64,000 bases of DNA. It comes from Nocardia aurantia. Its GTDB lineage: Bacteria; Actinomycetota; Actinomycetes; Mycobacteriales; Mycobacteriaceae. Below are positions 23,288-31,215 of this stretch, one piece after another; position 1 is the first letter of the stretch, and each line of letters begins with the position of its first letter. The stretch lies in assembly GCF_009604425.1 (NCBI RefSeq), contig NZ_WEGI01000008.1, forward strand, positions 372,001 through 436,000, in the 5' to 3' direction. The position numbers and the translations under genes are program-made. The notes under the pieces were generated by a model. That model ran no database searches, was not told the DNA's origin, and was given only the letters and a program-made list of their open reading frames with translations.

Positions 23288-24163
23288 TCAGAGCGTACGG
23301 ACCAGGCCTTCCTGCGCGACGGTCGCGCACAGCCGGCCGGTGCGGTCGAGCATCTCGCCCTGGCACAGCGCTCGCGCGGCGCCGGACCAGCGACTGCTCT
23401 GGTTGTACAGGAACCAGTCGTCCACTCGCAGCGGCGCGTGGAACCACACGGAATGGGTGAGGGTGGCGAACTGGATACCGGCGTCCTGGAAGGTGCGCCC
23501 GTGCGGTCCGAGCGCGGTCGAGAGCAGCAGCACGTCACTCAGATACAGCAACCCGGCGGCCTGCGCCGGTTCCTCGTCCGGAACCGGGCTCGTGGTGCGC
23601 AGCCATATGCTCTGATGCGGCGGGGTGGTCTCCCCGCGCATCGCGTACACCCGGACCGGAAGCCTGGGGAAACGCAGATCGGCGCCGATGGTGTCCCGCA
23701 GGGTCCGGGCCCAGCGCAGACTCGCCTCGTCGCCGGCGAACGTCTCGGTGACATCGGGGAGCCGGTCCGGGTCGGTGCCGTCGTGCGTGGCGACCTGATG
23801 GCTCAGCCCGGTCTCCCGGCGGTGGAACGAGGCGGCCATCGTGAAGATCAGCCGGCCGGCCTGGACCGCCTCGACGGTGCGGGTCGAGAAGGACTCACCG
23901 TCACGCGTCCGGCCGACGGTGAAGTCGATCGGCTGGGTGGTGTTGCCGGGCAACAGGAAACTGGTCTGGGCCGAGTGGACCGGCCGATCGGCCGGAACCG
24001 TCGATCCGGCGGCCAGCAGCGCCTGCGCCGCGATCCGGCCGCCGTAGGTCCGCCGCGGCGGGCCCGGCTGTGCGAGGCCGCGGAACTCGTTCTCGCCGAG
24101 CGTGGCCGGAGCGAGCGAGTCCAGGAAGGTCGCGGTGCGCCCGCTCTCGTCGAGAACCGTCAT
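23288..24163 (-). CDS. tesB: Acyl-CoA thioesterase II (TesB)
   Basis: A 291-residue double hot-dog thioesterase that hydrolyses medium- and long-chain acyl-CoA. The sequence FRGLAQPGPPRRTYGGRIAAQALLAAGSTVPADRPVHSAQTSFLLPG matches the TesB N-terminal hot-dog, and DGESFSTRTVEAVQAGRLIFTMAASFHRRETGLSHQ follows. The second repeat contains LLYLSDVLLLSTALGPHG with the catalytic Asp position, then LTHSVWFHAPLRVDDWFLYNQSSRWSGAARALCQGEMLDRTGRLCATVAQEGLVR with the conserved Thr/Ser and Gln positions. Length is normal. The ATG at 24163 follows GGAGG-like sequence. It is convergent with the GAF gene and divergent from the esterase gene. Confidence 0.92.
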   Translation of the reverse strand: MTVLDESGRTATFLDSLAPATLGENEFRGLAQPGPPRRTYGGRIAAQALLAAGSTVPADRPVHSAQTSFLLPGNTTQPIDFTVGRTRDGESFSTRTVEAVQAGRLIFTMAASFHRRETGLSHQVATHDGTDPDRLPDVTETFAGDEASLRWARTLRDTIGADLRFPRLPVRVYAMRGETTPPHQSIWLRTTSPVPDEEPAQAAGLLYLSDVLLLSTALGPHGRTFQDAGIQFATLTHSVWFHAPLRVDDWFLYNQSSRWSGAARALCQGEMLDRTGRLCATVAQEGLVRTL

Positions 24164-24429
24164 GATCGCCTCCTACTCGGCTCATCGAGTTAAGCACGCG
24201 ACGAAGCCGCCTCGCACGCGGCCGACTCCGGCGGCGAGATCCGGCCCGCGAAGGCGTGTCCTCGGTCACAGCCCCGGCGGCGGACCGGCGTCCCACCTCC
24301 CGCTCCCGGCGCACCGGTTGCATGCCCGTGCGCCCGTCAGGGGTGCATCGCCGCGGTGTGGGTAGTCCATCGATGACCGTGGTTGGGATCGAACACGCTG
24401 GGTGACAGCTGCTCAGGGGAAGGCCGGAC

Positions 24430-25503
24430 ATGGGTTCGCGACTCGCAGTACGCCGTCGGATCGCCGCGGCACTCATCGCGGGGGCGACGATCGCCACCGC
24501 CACCGGCACCGCGAGCGCGGATTCCCCGAACGCCGCCGAAACCGAGTTCCCGCAGGCCCGTCCCGCCCCGGACGGATCGCGCCTCACCGGGGTCACCCCG
24601 GTCGACGACCGCCGTTACCTCCTCGAGGTCCGCTCCGCCGCGATGGACCGCACCATCCGGTTGCAGGTGATCCGTCCCGCCGACACCGGCATTCCCGCCC
24701 CCACGCTGTACCTGCTGGACGGCGCCGAGGACGGCGATACCCCGCACGGCGTCAAGACCTGGGAATCCACCACCGATCTGATCCCGTTCACCGCCGACAA
24801 ACACGTCAACGTCGTCACCGTGATCGACGGCGCCTACAGCTACTACACCGACTGGCGCGACGACGACCCGGTTCTCGGCCGCAACCGCTGGCAGACGTTC
24901 CTGACCGAGGAACTGCCGCCCGTCCTGGACTCCGCGTTCGGCGCGACCGGCCGCAACGCGATCGCCGGCCTGTCGATGTCCGCGACATCCGTTCTGCAAC
25001 TGGCGGAATCGGCGCCGGACCGCTACCGCAGCGTCGGATCCTTCAGCGGCTGCAACGATCTGGACGACCCGGTCTGTGCCGCCGCCGTCCAGGGCGTCCT
25101 GATGCTCGGCAAGGCCGACCCGGACAACATGTGGGGCCCGGTCGGCGGCCCGGAGTGGACCGACCACAATCCCGCGACGCCGGCGAATCTGGAGAAGTTG
25201 CGCGGCGTCAACGTGGTCTTCGCCACCGGCAACGGCGCCCTCGGCAAACACGACACCGCCGCCGCCGGTAACGACCCGGTTCGGCTCGGCCACCAGATCA
25301 TCCAGGGCGGCGGCCCCGAGGAGACGTTGGTCGGTGAATCCAATCACCGTGTGCAACAGCGAATGTCGCAGCTGAACATCCCCGCGACCTTCCTGTTCGC
25401 GCCCGCGGGGACCCACTCGTGGCCGTACTGGCAGGACGACCTGCACGCCGCCTGGCCGAGTTTCGCTGCCTCCCTGGATATTCCGGTCACCGGAACGCCC
25501 TAG
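24430..25503 (+). CDS. Antigen-85-like secreted mycolyltransferase/esterase
   Basis: A 357-residue exported alpha/beta-hydrolase of the Ag85/esterase D group, acting at the mycolate cell wall. The N-terminal signal reads RRRIAAALIAGATIATATGTASA. Mature landmarks are LLEVRSAAMDRTIRLQVIRPAD, TLYLLDGAEDG, the nucleophile elbow AGLSMSATS (Ser about 182) and GTHSWPYWQDDLHAAWPSF with the catalytic His; these parallel the Ag85 fold. Glu or Asp of the triad is not certain. The ATG follows GGAAGG. It is one of many such paralogues in mycolata, so its acceptor (trehalose, arabinogalactan or other) is unknown. The convergent peroxiredoxin gene ends 6 bp away. Confidence 0.85.
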   Translation: MGSRLAVRRRIAAALIAGATIATATGTASADSPNAAETEFPQARPAPDGSRLTGVTPVDDRRYLLEVRSAAMDRTIRLQVIRPADTGIPAPTLYLLDGAEDGDTPHGVKTWESTTDLIPFTADKHVNVVTVIDGAYSYYTDWRDDDPVLGRNRWQTFLTEELPPVLDSAFGATGRNAIAGLSMSATSVLQLAESAPDRYRSVGSFSGCNDLDDPVCAAAVQGVLMLGKADPDNMWGPVGGPEWTDHNPATPANLEKLRGVNVVFATGNGALGKHDTAAAGNDPVRLGHQIIQGGGPEETLVGESNHRVQQRMSQLNIPATFLFAPAGTHSWPYWQDDLHAAWPSFAASLDIPVTGTP

Positions 25504-25509
25504 GGAACG

Positions 25510-25959
25510 TCAGCCGGCGAGCGCCCCGAGCGCCTCGTCGGCGTGGATGTTCATGTTCAGCTCGCTGTGCACGGCCGCGAGGATCTTCCGGTCACTTCCG
25601 ATGACGAACGTCCCGCGCTTGGCCGGGATCCCCGGGATCCGGCGCTTGAGTCCGTAAGCGCGAGCGACGTTTCCGTCCGTATCGGCCAGCAGCGGATAAC
25701 CGAGCCGATGCGTGTCGTCGAACTTCTTCTGCTTGGCCACGTCGTCGGCGCTGATCCCCAGGATCGAGGCTCCCCGCTCGGCGAATTCGCCGACGATGTC
25801 GCGGAAGTGGCAGGCCTCGCGGGTGCATCCGGGGCTGAGCGCCGCGGGGTAGAAGAACAACACGACCGGCCCCTTCTCGAGAACCGCGCTCAGCCGCACG
25901 GTCTCGCCGTTCTGGTCGCTCAGTTCGAACTCGGGTGCGTCGTCGCCCACTTGCAGCAT
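25510..25959 (-). CDS. bcp: BCP/PrxQ-type thiol peroxidase
   Basis: A 149-residue peroxiredoxin that reduces hydroperoxides. The N-terminal MLQVGDDAPEFELSDQNGE and VVLFFYPAALSPGCTREACHFRD carry the peroxidatic Cys about 45 and a resolving Cys about 50; the C-x4-C spacing is the atypical 2-Cys PrxQ form. The later LADTDGNVARAYGL and RGTFVIGSDRKI are also typical. The ATG at 25959 has a perfect GAGGAG upstream; a longer frame to 26043 has no ribosome site. The divergent TetR gene and a palindrome at 26049-26077 suggest the peroxidase is under its control. Confidence 0.93.
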   Translation of the reverse strand: MLQVGDDAPEFELSDQNGETVRLSAVLEKGPVVLFFYPAALSPGCTREACHFRDIVGEFAERGASILGISADDVAKQKKFDDTHRLGYPLLADTDGNVARAYGLKRRIPGIPAKRGTFVIGSDRKILAAVHSELNMNIHADEALGALAG

Positions 25960-26048
25960 CAGGTTCTCCTCATGATCTTCGATCCGAACACCCGGATGGC
26001 ATAGTTGATCTCCACGCCGATGCCGCACGGAGGTATCGGCCACGGCAC

Positions 26049-26077
26049 AATTAATGCACTGCTATGGTGCATCAATT
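26049..26077. promoter_or_regulatory. Palindrome between peroxiredoxin and TetR genes
   Basis: AATTAATGCAC (26049-26059) and GTGCATCAATT (26067-26077) are complementary in 10 of 11 positions with a 7-base spacer. The site ends 14 bp before the TetR ATG and is about 90 bp upstream of the peroxiredoxin. The AT-rich arms and dyad suit autorepression by the adjacent TetR protein. Confidence 0.6.
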
Positions 26078-26091
26078 ACTCGGAGTTGGCA

Positions 26092-26697
26092 ATGGGATCA
26101 TCGACGCCGCGGCGTGGCCGCCGCCGTGATCCGTCGATCGATACCCGGGTCCTGCGGGCCGCCGTCGAGGAACTGGCCGAACGCGGCATCGGCGGCTTCG
26201 CCACCAACAGTGTCGCCGCGCGGGCGGGCGTCGACAAGCGCGGCATCTACGCCCGCTGGCCCGATCGGGATCAGCTCGTGGTGGAAGCCCTGGGCACCCT
26301 CGCCGCCGGCCTGATCGTCCCCGCCACCGGCGCCCTGCGCACCGACCTGCTCGCTCTCGTGCCCGCGGTGGCCGCCGTGTTCACCAGCCCCCGGATCGAC
26401 ATTTTGCAACGCTGCATCCAGGAGGCCCAGGACTATCCGGCGATCTACGCCGCGTTCCGCCGCGACTCGATCGACCGCTGTATGGCCGTGGTCGAGGAGG
26501 TCTTCCGCTCCGCCCAGCTCCGCGGCGAGATCGCCGCCGCCCTGGACCCGGCGATGGCCGCCGAGGCCTTCACCGGCATGATCCTCACCCGCGCCGGTTT
26601 CACCGGCCCGGCCGCCGTGACGGAGCCCGAATCGCAAAGGGCCATCACGGATTTCATCGTCGCGGCGTTCGGCGCCGGTCAGGCCCCGCCGACCTGA
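26092..26697 (+). CDS. TetR-family regulator divergent from the peroxiredoxin
   Basis: A 201-residue TetR protein. The DNA-binding domain is DPSIDTRVLRAAVEELAERGIGGFATNSVAARAGVDKRGIYARWPDRDQLVVEAL, where KRGIYARW occupies the usual recognition-helix K.tlY.rf place, after an arginine-rich start (RRGRRRD). The C-terminal region (RTDLLALVPAVAAVFTSPRIDILQRCIQEAQDYPAIYAAFRRDSIDRCMAVVEEVFRSAQLRGEI) follows the TetR_C_33-like layout of the regulators that take R-x-I/V YARW. The ATG at 26092 follows CGGAG. Its last 19 bp overlap the 3' end of the convergent TetR gene. The palindrome just upstream is its likely operator. Confidence 0.88.
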   Translation: MGSSTPRRGRRRDPSIDTRVLRAAVEELAERGIGGFATNSVAARAGVDKRGIYARWPDRDQLVVEALGTLAAGLIVPATGALRTDLLALVPAVAAVFTSPRIDILQRCIQEAQDYPAIYAAFRRDSIDRCMAVVEEVFRSAQLRGEIAAALDPAMAAEAFTGMILTRAGFTGPAAVTEPESQRAITDFIVAAFGAGQAPPT

Positions 26698-27269
26698 CCC
26701 GCACCGGCCCGCAGACCGTCCATCAGGAGGTTCAGCAGGCGACCGGCTTTGGCCTCCTGTCCGGGCCGGGGGGCCACGGTGAAGATGCCGAGGAGGGCGG
26801 CGGCGATGTCCTCGGCGGTGATGTCGGAGCGGAGATCGCCCGCCGCGCCGCCGGCGTCGAGAATCGTGGTGATCGCCGCCAGCAGTTCGGCCCTGGTCCG
26901 CGCGTGCGCGATCTCGCCCGACTCGATCATCGCCAGCAACGTGTCGAGCATGCCGTTCTTGGTCGCGACCCAGTCGCCGAACAGATCCATCCAGCGCCGC
27001 ATCGCCGCCGCCGGGGGCAGTCGGCGGAGCAGGTCGTGTGCTCCCGTCGTCAGCCGCCCGACCTGGTCCCGGTAGACCGCGTCGACCAGCGACTCGCGGG
27101 TCGGGAAGTGCCGGTAGAGCGTGGCGATGCCGACCCCGGCCTCGCGGGCGATCGCGCGCATCGACGGCTCACCGTCGGCCGCCCCGAACACGCGGGTCGC
27201 CACCGCGAGCAACTGGTCGCGGTTGCGGGCCGCGTCCGCCCGTGGCGCGCGGGCCTCCGTCTCGGTCAA
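26679..27269 (-). CDS. TetR-family regulator divergent from an MDR oxidoreductase
   Basis: A 196-residue TetR repressor. The DNA-binding domain reads RNRDQLLAVATRVFGAADGEPSMRAIAREAGVGIATLYRHFPTRESLVDAVYRDQV. The C-terminal part (RRWMDLFGDWVATKNGMLDTLLAMIESGEIAHARTRAELLAAITTILDAGGAAGDLRSDITAEDIAAALLGIF) fits the SACE_7040-type ligand domain. It starts with TTG at 27269, since no ATG or GTG gives a full helix-turn-helix. An operator-like repeat overlaps this start codon and a second lies 20 bp further, so it probably represses itself and the divergent quinone-oxidoreductase-like gene; TetR/MDR pairs of this type often answer to electrophiles. Confidence 0.9.
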   Translation of the reverse strand: MTETEARAPRADAARNRDQLLAVATRVFGAADGEPSMRAIAREAGVGIATLYRHFPTRESLVDAVYRDQVGRLTTGAHDLLRRLPPAAAMRRWMDLFGDWVATKNGMLDTLLAMIESGEIAHARTRAELLAAITTILDAGGAAGDLRSDITAEDIAAALLGIFTVAPRPGQEAKAGRLLNLLMDGLRAGAGQVGGA

Positions 27270-27288
27270 AACGGATCACGCTCCGCTT
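27269..27288. promoter_or_regulatory. TetR operator copy overlapping the regulator start
   Basis: AAACGGA-N6-TCCGCTT is an imperfect inverted repeat (6 of 7 pairs) that covers the TTG start and leader of the TetR gene. It matches the perfect copy at 27308-27327, so one protein probably binds both. Confidence 0.6.
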
Positions 27289-27307
27289 GTGTTACGGTCG
27301 TCCATGT

Positions 27308-27327
27308 AAACGGAGCATAGTCCGTTT
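27308..27327. promoter_or_regulatory. TetR operator copy, perfect palindrome
   Basis: AAACGGA (27308-27314) and TCCGTTT (27321-27327) are exact complements with a 6-base spacer, 37 bp upstream of the MDR oxidoreductase ATG. With the second copy 39 bp away, centre to centre, it controls both divergent genes by position. Confidence 0.7.
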
Positions 27328-27364
27328 CGATGCGCATCATCGGCCCCGGAGGAGACAGACGCAC

Positions 27365-28333
27365 ATGCGGGAACAGCGTGATCAGCAGCCGGCGGACAGC
27401 GGCCGGGCGGTCCGGCTCGATTCGTTCGGCGGCCCGGAAGTCCTGGACGTCAAGGAGATTCCCGTTCCGCCGGCGCGTCCGGGACAGATCCGGGTGCGGG
27501 TCACCGCGGCGGGCCTGAACCCGATGGACTGGATCATGGTCGCCGACGCGGATACCGCCGCCCGGTTCGGCCTGAGCCTCCCGGCCGGGTTCGGGACCGA
27601 CTACGCGGGAGTGGTCGACCGGACCGGGGACGGGGTGACCGGCTTCGCGCCCGGCGATCGGGTGTTCGGGAGCGCCCTGTCGCGCGCGGTCGCCGATTTC
27701 GTGGTGGTCGACTCGGCCGGCGAGATCGCGGCGAACGAGGCCCACCACACCCCCGACGACGTCGATGATCGGACGGCCGCCACCCTCGCGATCGCCGGGC
27801 GCACGGCATCCGCCGCCCTCGCCGTGGTCGGCCTCAGTGCGGACGACACCGTGCTGATCGGCGGCGCGGCGGGCGGCGTCGGGGTGTTCGCCGTCCAGCT
27901 GGCCCGGATCGCGGGAGCGCGCGTGATCGGGACGGGGTCGGCGACATCGGCGGATTTCCTGCGCGATCTCGGCGCCGAGCCGGTCGCCTACGGCGACGGC
28001 CTGGCGGACCGGGTCCGGGCCCTCGCGCCCGGCGGCGTCACCGCCGCCGTCGATCTGCACGGGACCGAGACAGCTTACGCCGCAAGAGAACTCGGTGTCC
28101 CGGACGGCCGGATCTGTACCATCGCCGCGCAGATCGACGGCGTGCCGAACGCCAACGGCGCGAACGCCGCTCCCGGCGCCCTGGACGAGATCGCCCGTCT
28201 GGTCGCGGCGGGCCGGCTCCGGGTGCCGATCGCGGCGAGCTTCCCGATCGAGCAGATCCGCCGCGCGGCCGAACTCCAGGCCGGACGGCATGTGCACGGC
28301 AAGGTCGTCGTCGACCTCCGGTCCGAGGCCTGA
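27365..28333 (+). CDS. NADP-dependent MDR oxidoreductase (quinone-reductase-like)
   Basis: A 322-residue zinc-free medium-chain reductase. The N-terminal GroES-like part has FGGPEVLDVKEIPVPPARPGQIRVRVTAAGLNPMDWIM and the substrate loop GFGTDYAGVVDRTGDGVTGFAPGDRVFG. The Rossmann region has TVLIGGAAGGVGVFAVQLARIAGARVIGTG, the AxxGGVG form found in quinone reductases and enoyl reductases. The C-terminal IRRAAELQAGRHVHGKVVVDL is typical. Length is normal. GGAGGAG lies 10 bases before the ATG. The adjacent TetR gene with its two operators suggests induction by a quinone or other electrophile. Substrate not determinable. Confidence 0.92.
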   Translation: MREQRDQQPADSGRAVRLDSFGGPEVLDVKEIPVPPARPGQIRVRVTAAGLNPMDWIMVADADTAARFGLSLPAGFGTDYAGVVDRTGDGVTGFAPGDRVFGSALSRAVADFVVVDSAGEIAANEAHHTPDDVDDRTAATLAIAGRTASAALAVVGLSADDTVLIGGAAGGVGVFAVQLARIAGARVIGTGSATSADFLRDLGAEPVAYGDGLADRVRALAPGGVTAAVDLHGTETAYAARELGVPDGRICTIAAQIDGVPNANGANAAPGALDEIARLVAAGRLRVPIAASFPIEQIRRAAELQAGRHVHGKVVVDLRSEA

Positions 28334-28419
28334 CGGTGGCCGGTCCTCGGCGGCTACGCGAGAGGTCCGTACGGCCGGGCCGGCATTTCGGGCGGAATTA
28401 TGATTCGAATTCACGATAT

Positions 28420-28435
28420 ATCCGGATCGCCGGAT
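28420..28435. promoter_or_regulatory. Short inverted repeat in the ABC-operon leader
   Basis: ATCCGG-ATCG-CCGGAT is a perfect 6-bp repeat with a 4-base loop. It lies in an AT-rich 255-bp region (28334-28588) before the ABC-transporter operon that otherwise shows no gene. Imperfect copies of GAATTCACG (near 28405-28415 and 28447-28459) flank it. It is a candidate operator; the regulator is unknown. Confidence 0.35.
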
Positions 28436-28588
28436 GTAATCGGCAGAATTCAATTCACGGCGATCTCAAATAATGACCGGGCATATTTCGTGTGTTGAAG
28501 TCTTGGTGGTCGGCGGATCGGCGCTCTGACTTCGGGTGAGCGCGCTCGATGTCGGCCATTTCCACTCGCACTTCGACGAACGGGTGAA

Positions 28589-30271
28589 ATGTCTACACAC
28601 GAGGGGGCCGACGGTTCGTCCGGCCGGCCGGGTATCCGTGCGCGCAGGCGCCGGGCCGCGTGGATCGCCGCCGGCGCGGTGGCCGCGGTGGTGGTAGTGG
28701 CGGGTGTCGTCGCCGGGGTCGCCGGGTCGGGGTCGCACGCCGCCGACGCAGAGGCGAAGGACGGCACTCTGGTGTACGGGATCTCCGGCACCCAGGTCTC
28801 GCTGGATCCCGCGGTCGCGGCGACGGCGGTGACCAGCGTGATCAACCGCAACATCTTCGATTCCCTGGTGGCGCAGACCGGGCCGGACACCTTCGGTCCC
28901 TGGCTGGCGTCGTCGTGGACGGTGTCCGGCGACGGCCTGACCTACCGGTTCGCCCTGCGCGAGGGCGTGACCTTCCACGACGGCACGCCGTTCACCGCCG
29001 ACGCCGTGCGGGCCAGCCTGGACCATGTGGTCGAACCCAAGACCAAGTCCGCGTACGCGGCCTCGCTGATCAGTGCTTATCAGCAGACCCGGATCATCGA
29101 TCCGCATACCGTGGAAATCGTTCTGAAGCAGCCGTTCGCGCCATTTCTGCAGGCATTGTCGACGCCGAGTCTGGGAATTCAGAGTCCCGCGGCGCTGGGA
29201 GCCGCGAATTACCGTCCGGTCGGTACGGGACCGTTCGCCTTCGATCAATGGGATCAGGGGCGCAGTGAAACACTGACCCGATTCGACGGATACGATTCGC
29301 CGCCGCCCGGCGCCGCGCATTCCGGGCCCGCGCGATTGCGCACCCTGGTCTTCCGGTTCATCAATGAGGACGCGACCCGTTACGGTGCGCTGACCAGCGG
29401 CCAGGTGCAGGCGATCGCGGGCGTGCCGCCGGTCTCGGCCGGCGATCTCGCCGGTCGCGCCGACTTCACCCTGCGTTCCGACGAGACGCCCGGCCTGAAC
29501 TACAACGTCTACCTCAACCAGTCGCGGGGGCCGCTGGCCGATCCGGAGGTGCGCCGGGCACTGACCGCCGCGGTGGATGTCGCGAAGCTGGTGAACAACA
29601 TCTACTTCGGCCGATACCCGGTCGCGGACAACCCGATCAGCAAGGTCACCGCCGATTACGATGCCTCGGCGCGCGCCGATCTGACCGGCTACGACCCGGA
29701 GAACGCGAAGCGGCTGCTCGACCGGGCGGGGTGGAATCGCACGGACTCCGACGGCATCCGGCTCAAGGACGGCGTGCGGTTGTCGCTCGTCTGGCCCTAC
29801 TGGCCGGACGGCACCCGGGAGCAGCGCGACGTCGTCGCGGACGGGATCCGGGCGCAGGCCCGTGCCGTCGGCATCGATATCCAGCGGCCGACCGTCGACA
29901 CCGGCACGTACATCGACAAATATCTGATCGGCGGCGGATACGACCTCGTCGATGTCAGCTTCGCCCGTCCGACACCGGATGTGCTGCGTTTCGCGTTCTT
30001 CTCGGCCAACACCTACGCGAAGGCGGGCGGCAACGTCGCGCTGGTCACCTCACCGCAACTCGACGCGCAGGTCACCGACGCGGCGGCCACCACCGACCCG
30101 CACCGCGCCGCCGCGAACTACGCGGCCGTGCAGCACGAGGTGCTGAAACAGGCGTACATCATCCCGATCTACACCCCGGTGAGCCTGACCGGAGTGGCGA
30201 AATCCGTGCACGACCTGTCCTTCGACGTCCAGACCTATCCACGGTTCTACGACGCCTGGCTGTCGAAATGA
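28589..30271 (+). CDS. Extracytoplasmic substrate-binding protein of a peptide/nickel-type ABC importer
   Basis: A 560-residue SBP_bac_5 family binding protein. After a basic stretch (RARRRR) and a hydrophobic segment (AAWIAAGAVAAVVVVAGVVAGVAG), which anchors or exports it, the mature part shows YGISGTQVSLDPAVAATAVTSVINRNIFDSL, WTVSGDGLTYRFALREGVTFHDGTPFTADAVRASL and PVGTGPFAFDQWDQGRSETLTRFDGY, the family blocks. No lipobox Cys is present, which is unusual for Gram-positive binding proteins, so it may be tethered by an uncleaved helix. Its stop overlaps the ATG of the first permease. Ligand unknown; SDR and SnoaL-like genes in the same run suggest a small organic compound rather than a peptide. 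Confidence 0.88.
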   Translation: MSTHEGADGSSGRPGIRARRRRAAWIAAGAVAAVVVVAGVVAGVAGSGSHAADAEAKDGTLVYGISGTQVSLDPAVAATAVTSVINRNIFDSLVAQTGPDTFGPWLASSWTVSGDGLTYRFALREGVTFHDGTPFTADAVRASLDHVVEPKTKSAYAASLISAYQQTRIIDPHTVEIVLKQPFAPFLQALSTPSLGIQSPAALGAANYRPVGTGPFAFDQWDQGRSETLTRFDGYDSPPPGAAHSGPARLRTLVFRFINEDATRYGALTSGQVQAIAGVPPVSAGDLAGRADFTLRSDETPGLNYNVYLNQSRGPLADPEVRRALTAAVDVAKLVNNIYFGRYPVADNPISKVTADYDASARADLTGYDPENAKRLLDRAGWNRTDSDGIRLKDGVRLSLVWPYWPDGTREQRDVVADGIRAQARAVGIDIQRPTVDTGTYIDKYLIGGGYDLVDVSFARPTPDVLRFAFFSANTYAKAGGNVALVTSPQLDAQVTDAAATTDPHRAAANYAAVQHEVLKQAYIIPIYTPVSLTGVAKSVHDLSFDVQTYPRFYDAWLSK

Positions 30272-31215
30272 GCCGGATTCCGGAACCGTTGCGCTGGCTG
30301 GCCGGACGGGTGGCCTCGGCGGTCCTGGTGATCTGGGCTGCGGCGACGCTCACTTTCGCTGGGCTGCAAGCGATTCCGGGTGATCCGGCGCGCGCCGTCG
30401 CCGGGGGTGTGGCGGCGACCGGTTCGCCGCAGGTGCTCGCGCAGATCCGCCGCGAATACGGTTTCGACGCACCGGTGTACGTGCAGTACGGCCGGTATCT
30501 CGGCCGACTGCTGCACGGTGATCTCGGCACGTCCTATCAGCTGCATCGGCCGGTGCGGTCCGTCATCGCCGAACAGCTCTGGCCCACAACGACACTCGCC
30601 GTCGGCGGGCTGTTGCTGGGGCTGGCGCTGTCGGTGACCGTCGCCGTGACCACCGCACAGCGGCGCCGGGCGCGGGCGGTGGCCCGCACCGCGGAGTTCG
30701 CGGCCCTGTCGATGCCGACCTATTGGGTGGGATTCGTACTGCTGGCGCTGTTCTCGTTCCACTGGCGCTGGTTCCCGGTGATCGGTGAGCCGGGGCTGCG
30801 CGGTTCGGTGCTGCCGTGGCTGACCCTCGCCGTCGCGGTCGCCGGGGTGCTGTCCCAGGTGACCCGCGACGGACTCGAGGAGGCGCTGGACCAGCCGTTC
30901 GCGTTGACCGTGCGCGCCCGCGGGGCCTCCGAACCGCGGGTGCGGCTACGGCACGCCCTGCGGCACGCCGCGGCGCCGGTGCTGACGCTGTCCGGATGGA
31001 TGCTGGGCAATCTGCTCGGCGGGGTGGTCGTCGTCGAGACCGTCTTCGCGCGACAGGGCGTGGGCCAGGTGCTGGTCACCGCGGTGCGCGGCCGCGACTA
31101 TCCGGTGGTGACCGGGATCGTGGTGCTCACCGCGGCGACCTTCGCGCTGATCGCGATCGTGCTCGATCAGCTCTATCGGATCCTCGACCCGCGCATCCGG
31201 GCGGCGGTCCGATGA
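30268..31215 (+). CDS. ABC permease, DppB/OppB type
   Basis: A 315-residue membrane permease with about six helices. The first is AVLVIWAAATLTFAGLQAIPGDPA with the family N-terminal helix and GDPA turn. A large periplasmic stretch has LHGDLGTSYQLHRPVRSVI, and the EAA-type loop is DGLEEALDQPFALTVRARGASEPRVRLRHALRHAAAPVLT, which contacts the ATPase. The ATG at 30268 overlaps the preceding stop by 4 bp (ATGA) and the next gene starts in the same manner at its end, so translation is tightly coupled through the operon. Confidence 0.92.
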   Translation: MSRIPEPLRWLAGRVASAVLVIWAAATLTFAGLQAIPGDPARAVAGGVAATGSPQVLAQIRREYGFDAPVYVQYGRYLGRLLHGDLGTSYQLHRPVRSVIAEQLWPTTTLAVGGLLLGLALSVTVAVTTAQRRRARAVARTAEFAALSMPTYWVGFVLLALFSFHWRWFPVIGEPGLRGSVLPWLTLAVAVAGVLSQVTRDGLEEALDQPFALTVRARGASEPRVRLRHALRHAAAPVLTLSGWMLGNLLGGVVVVETVFARQGVGQVLVTAVRGRDYPVVTGIVVLTAATFALIAIVLDQLYRILDPRIRAAVR

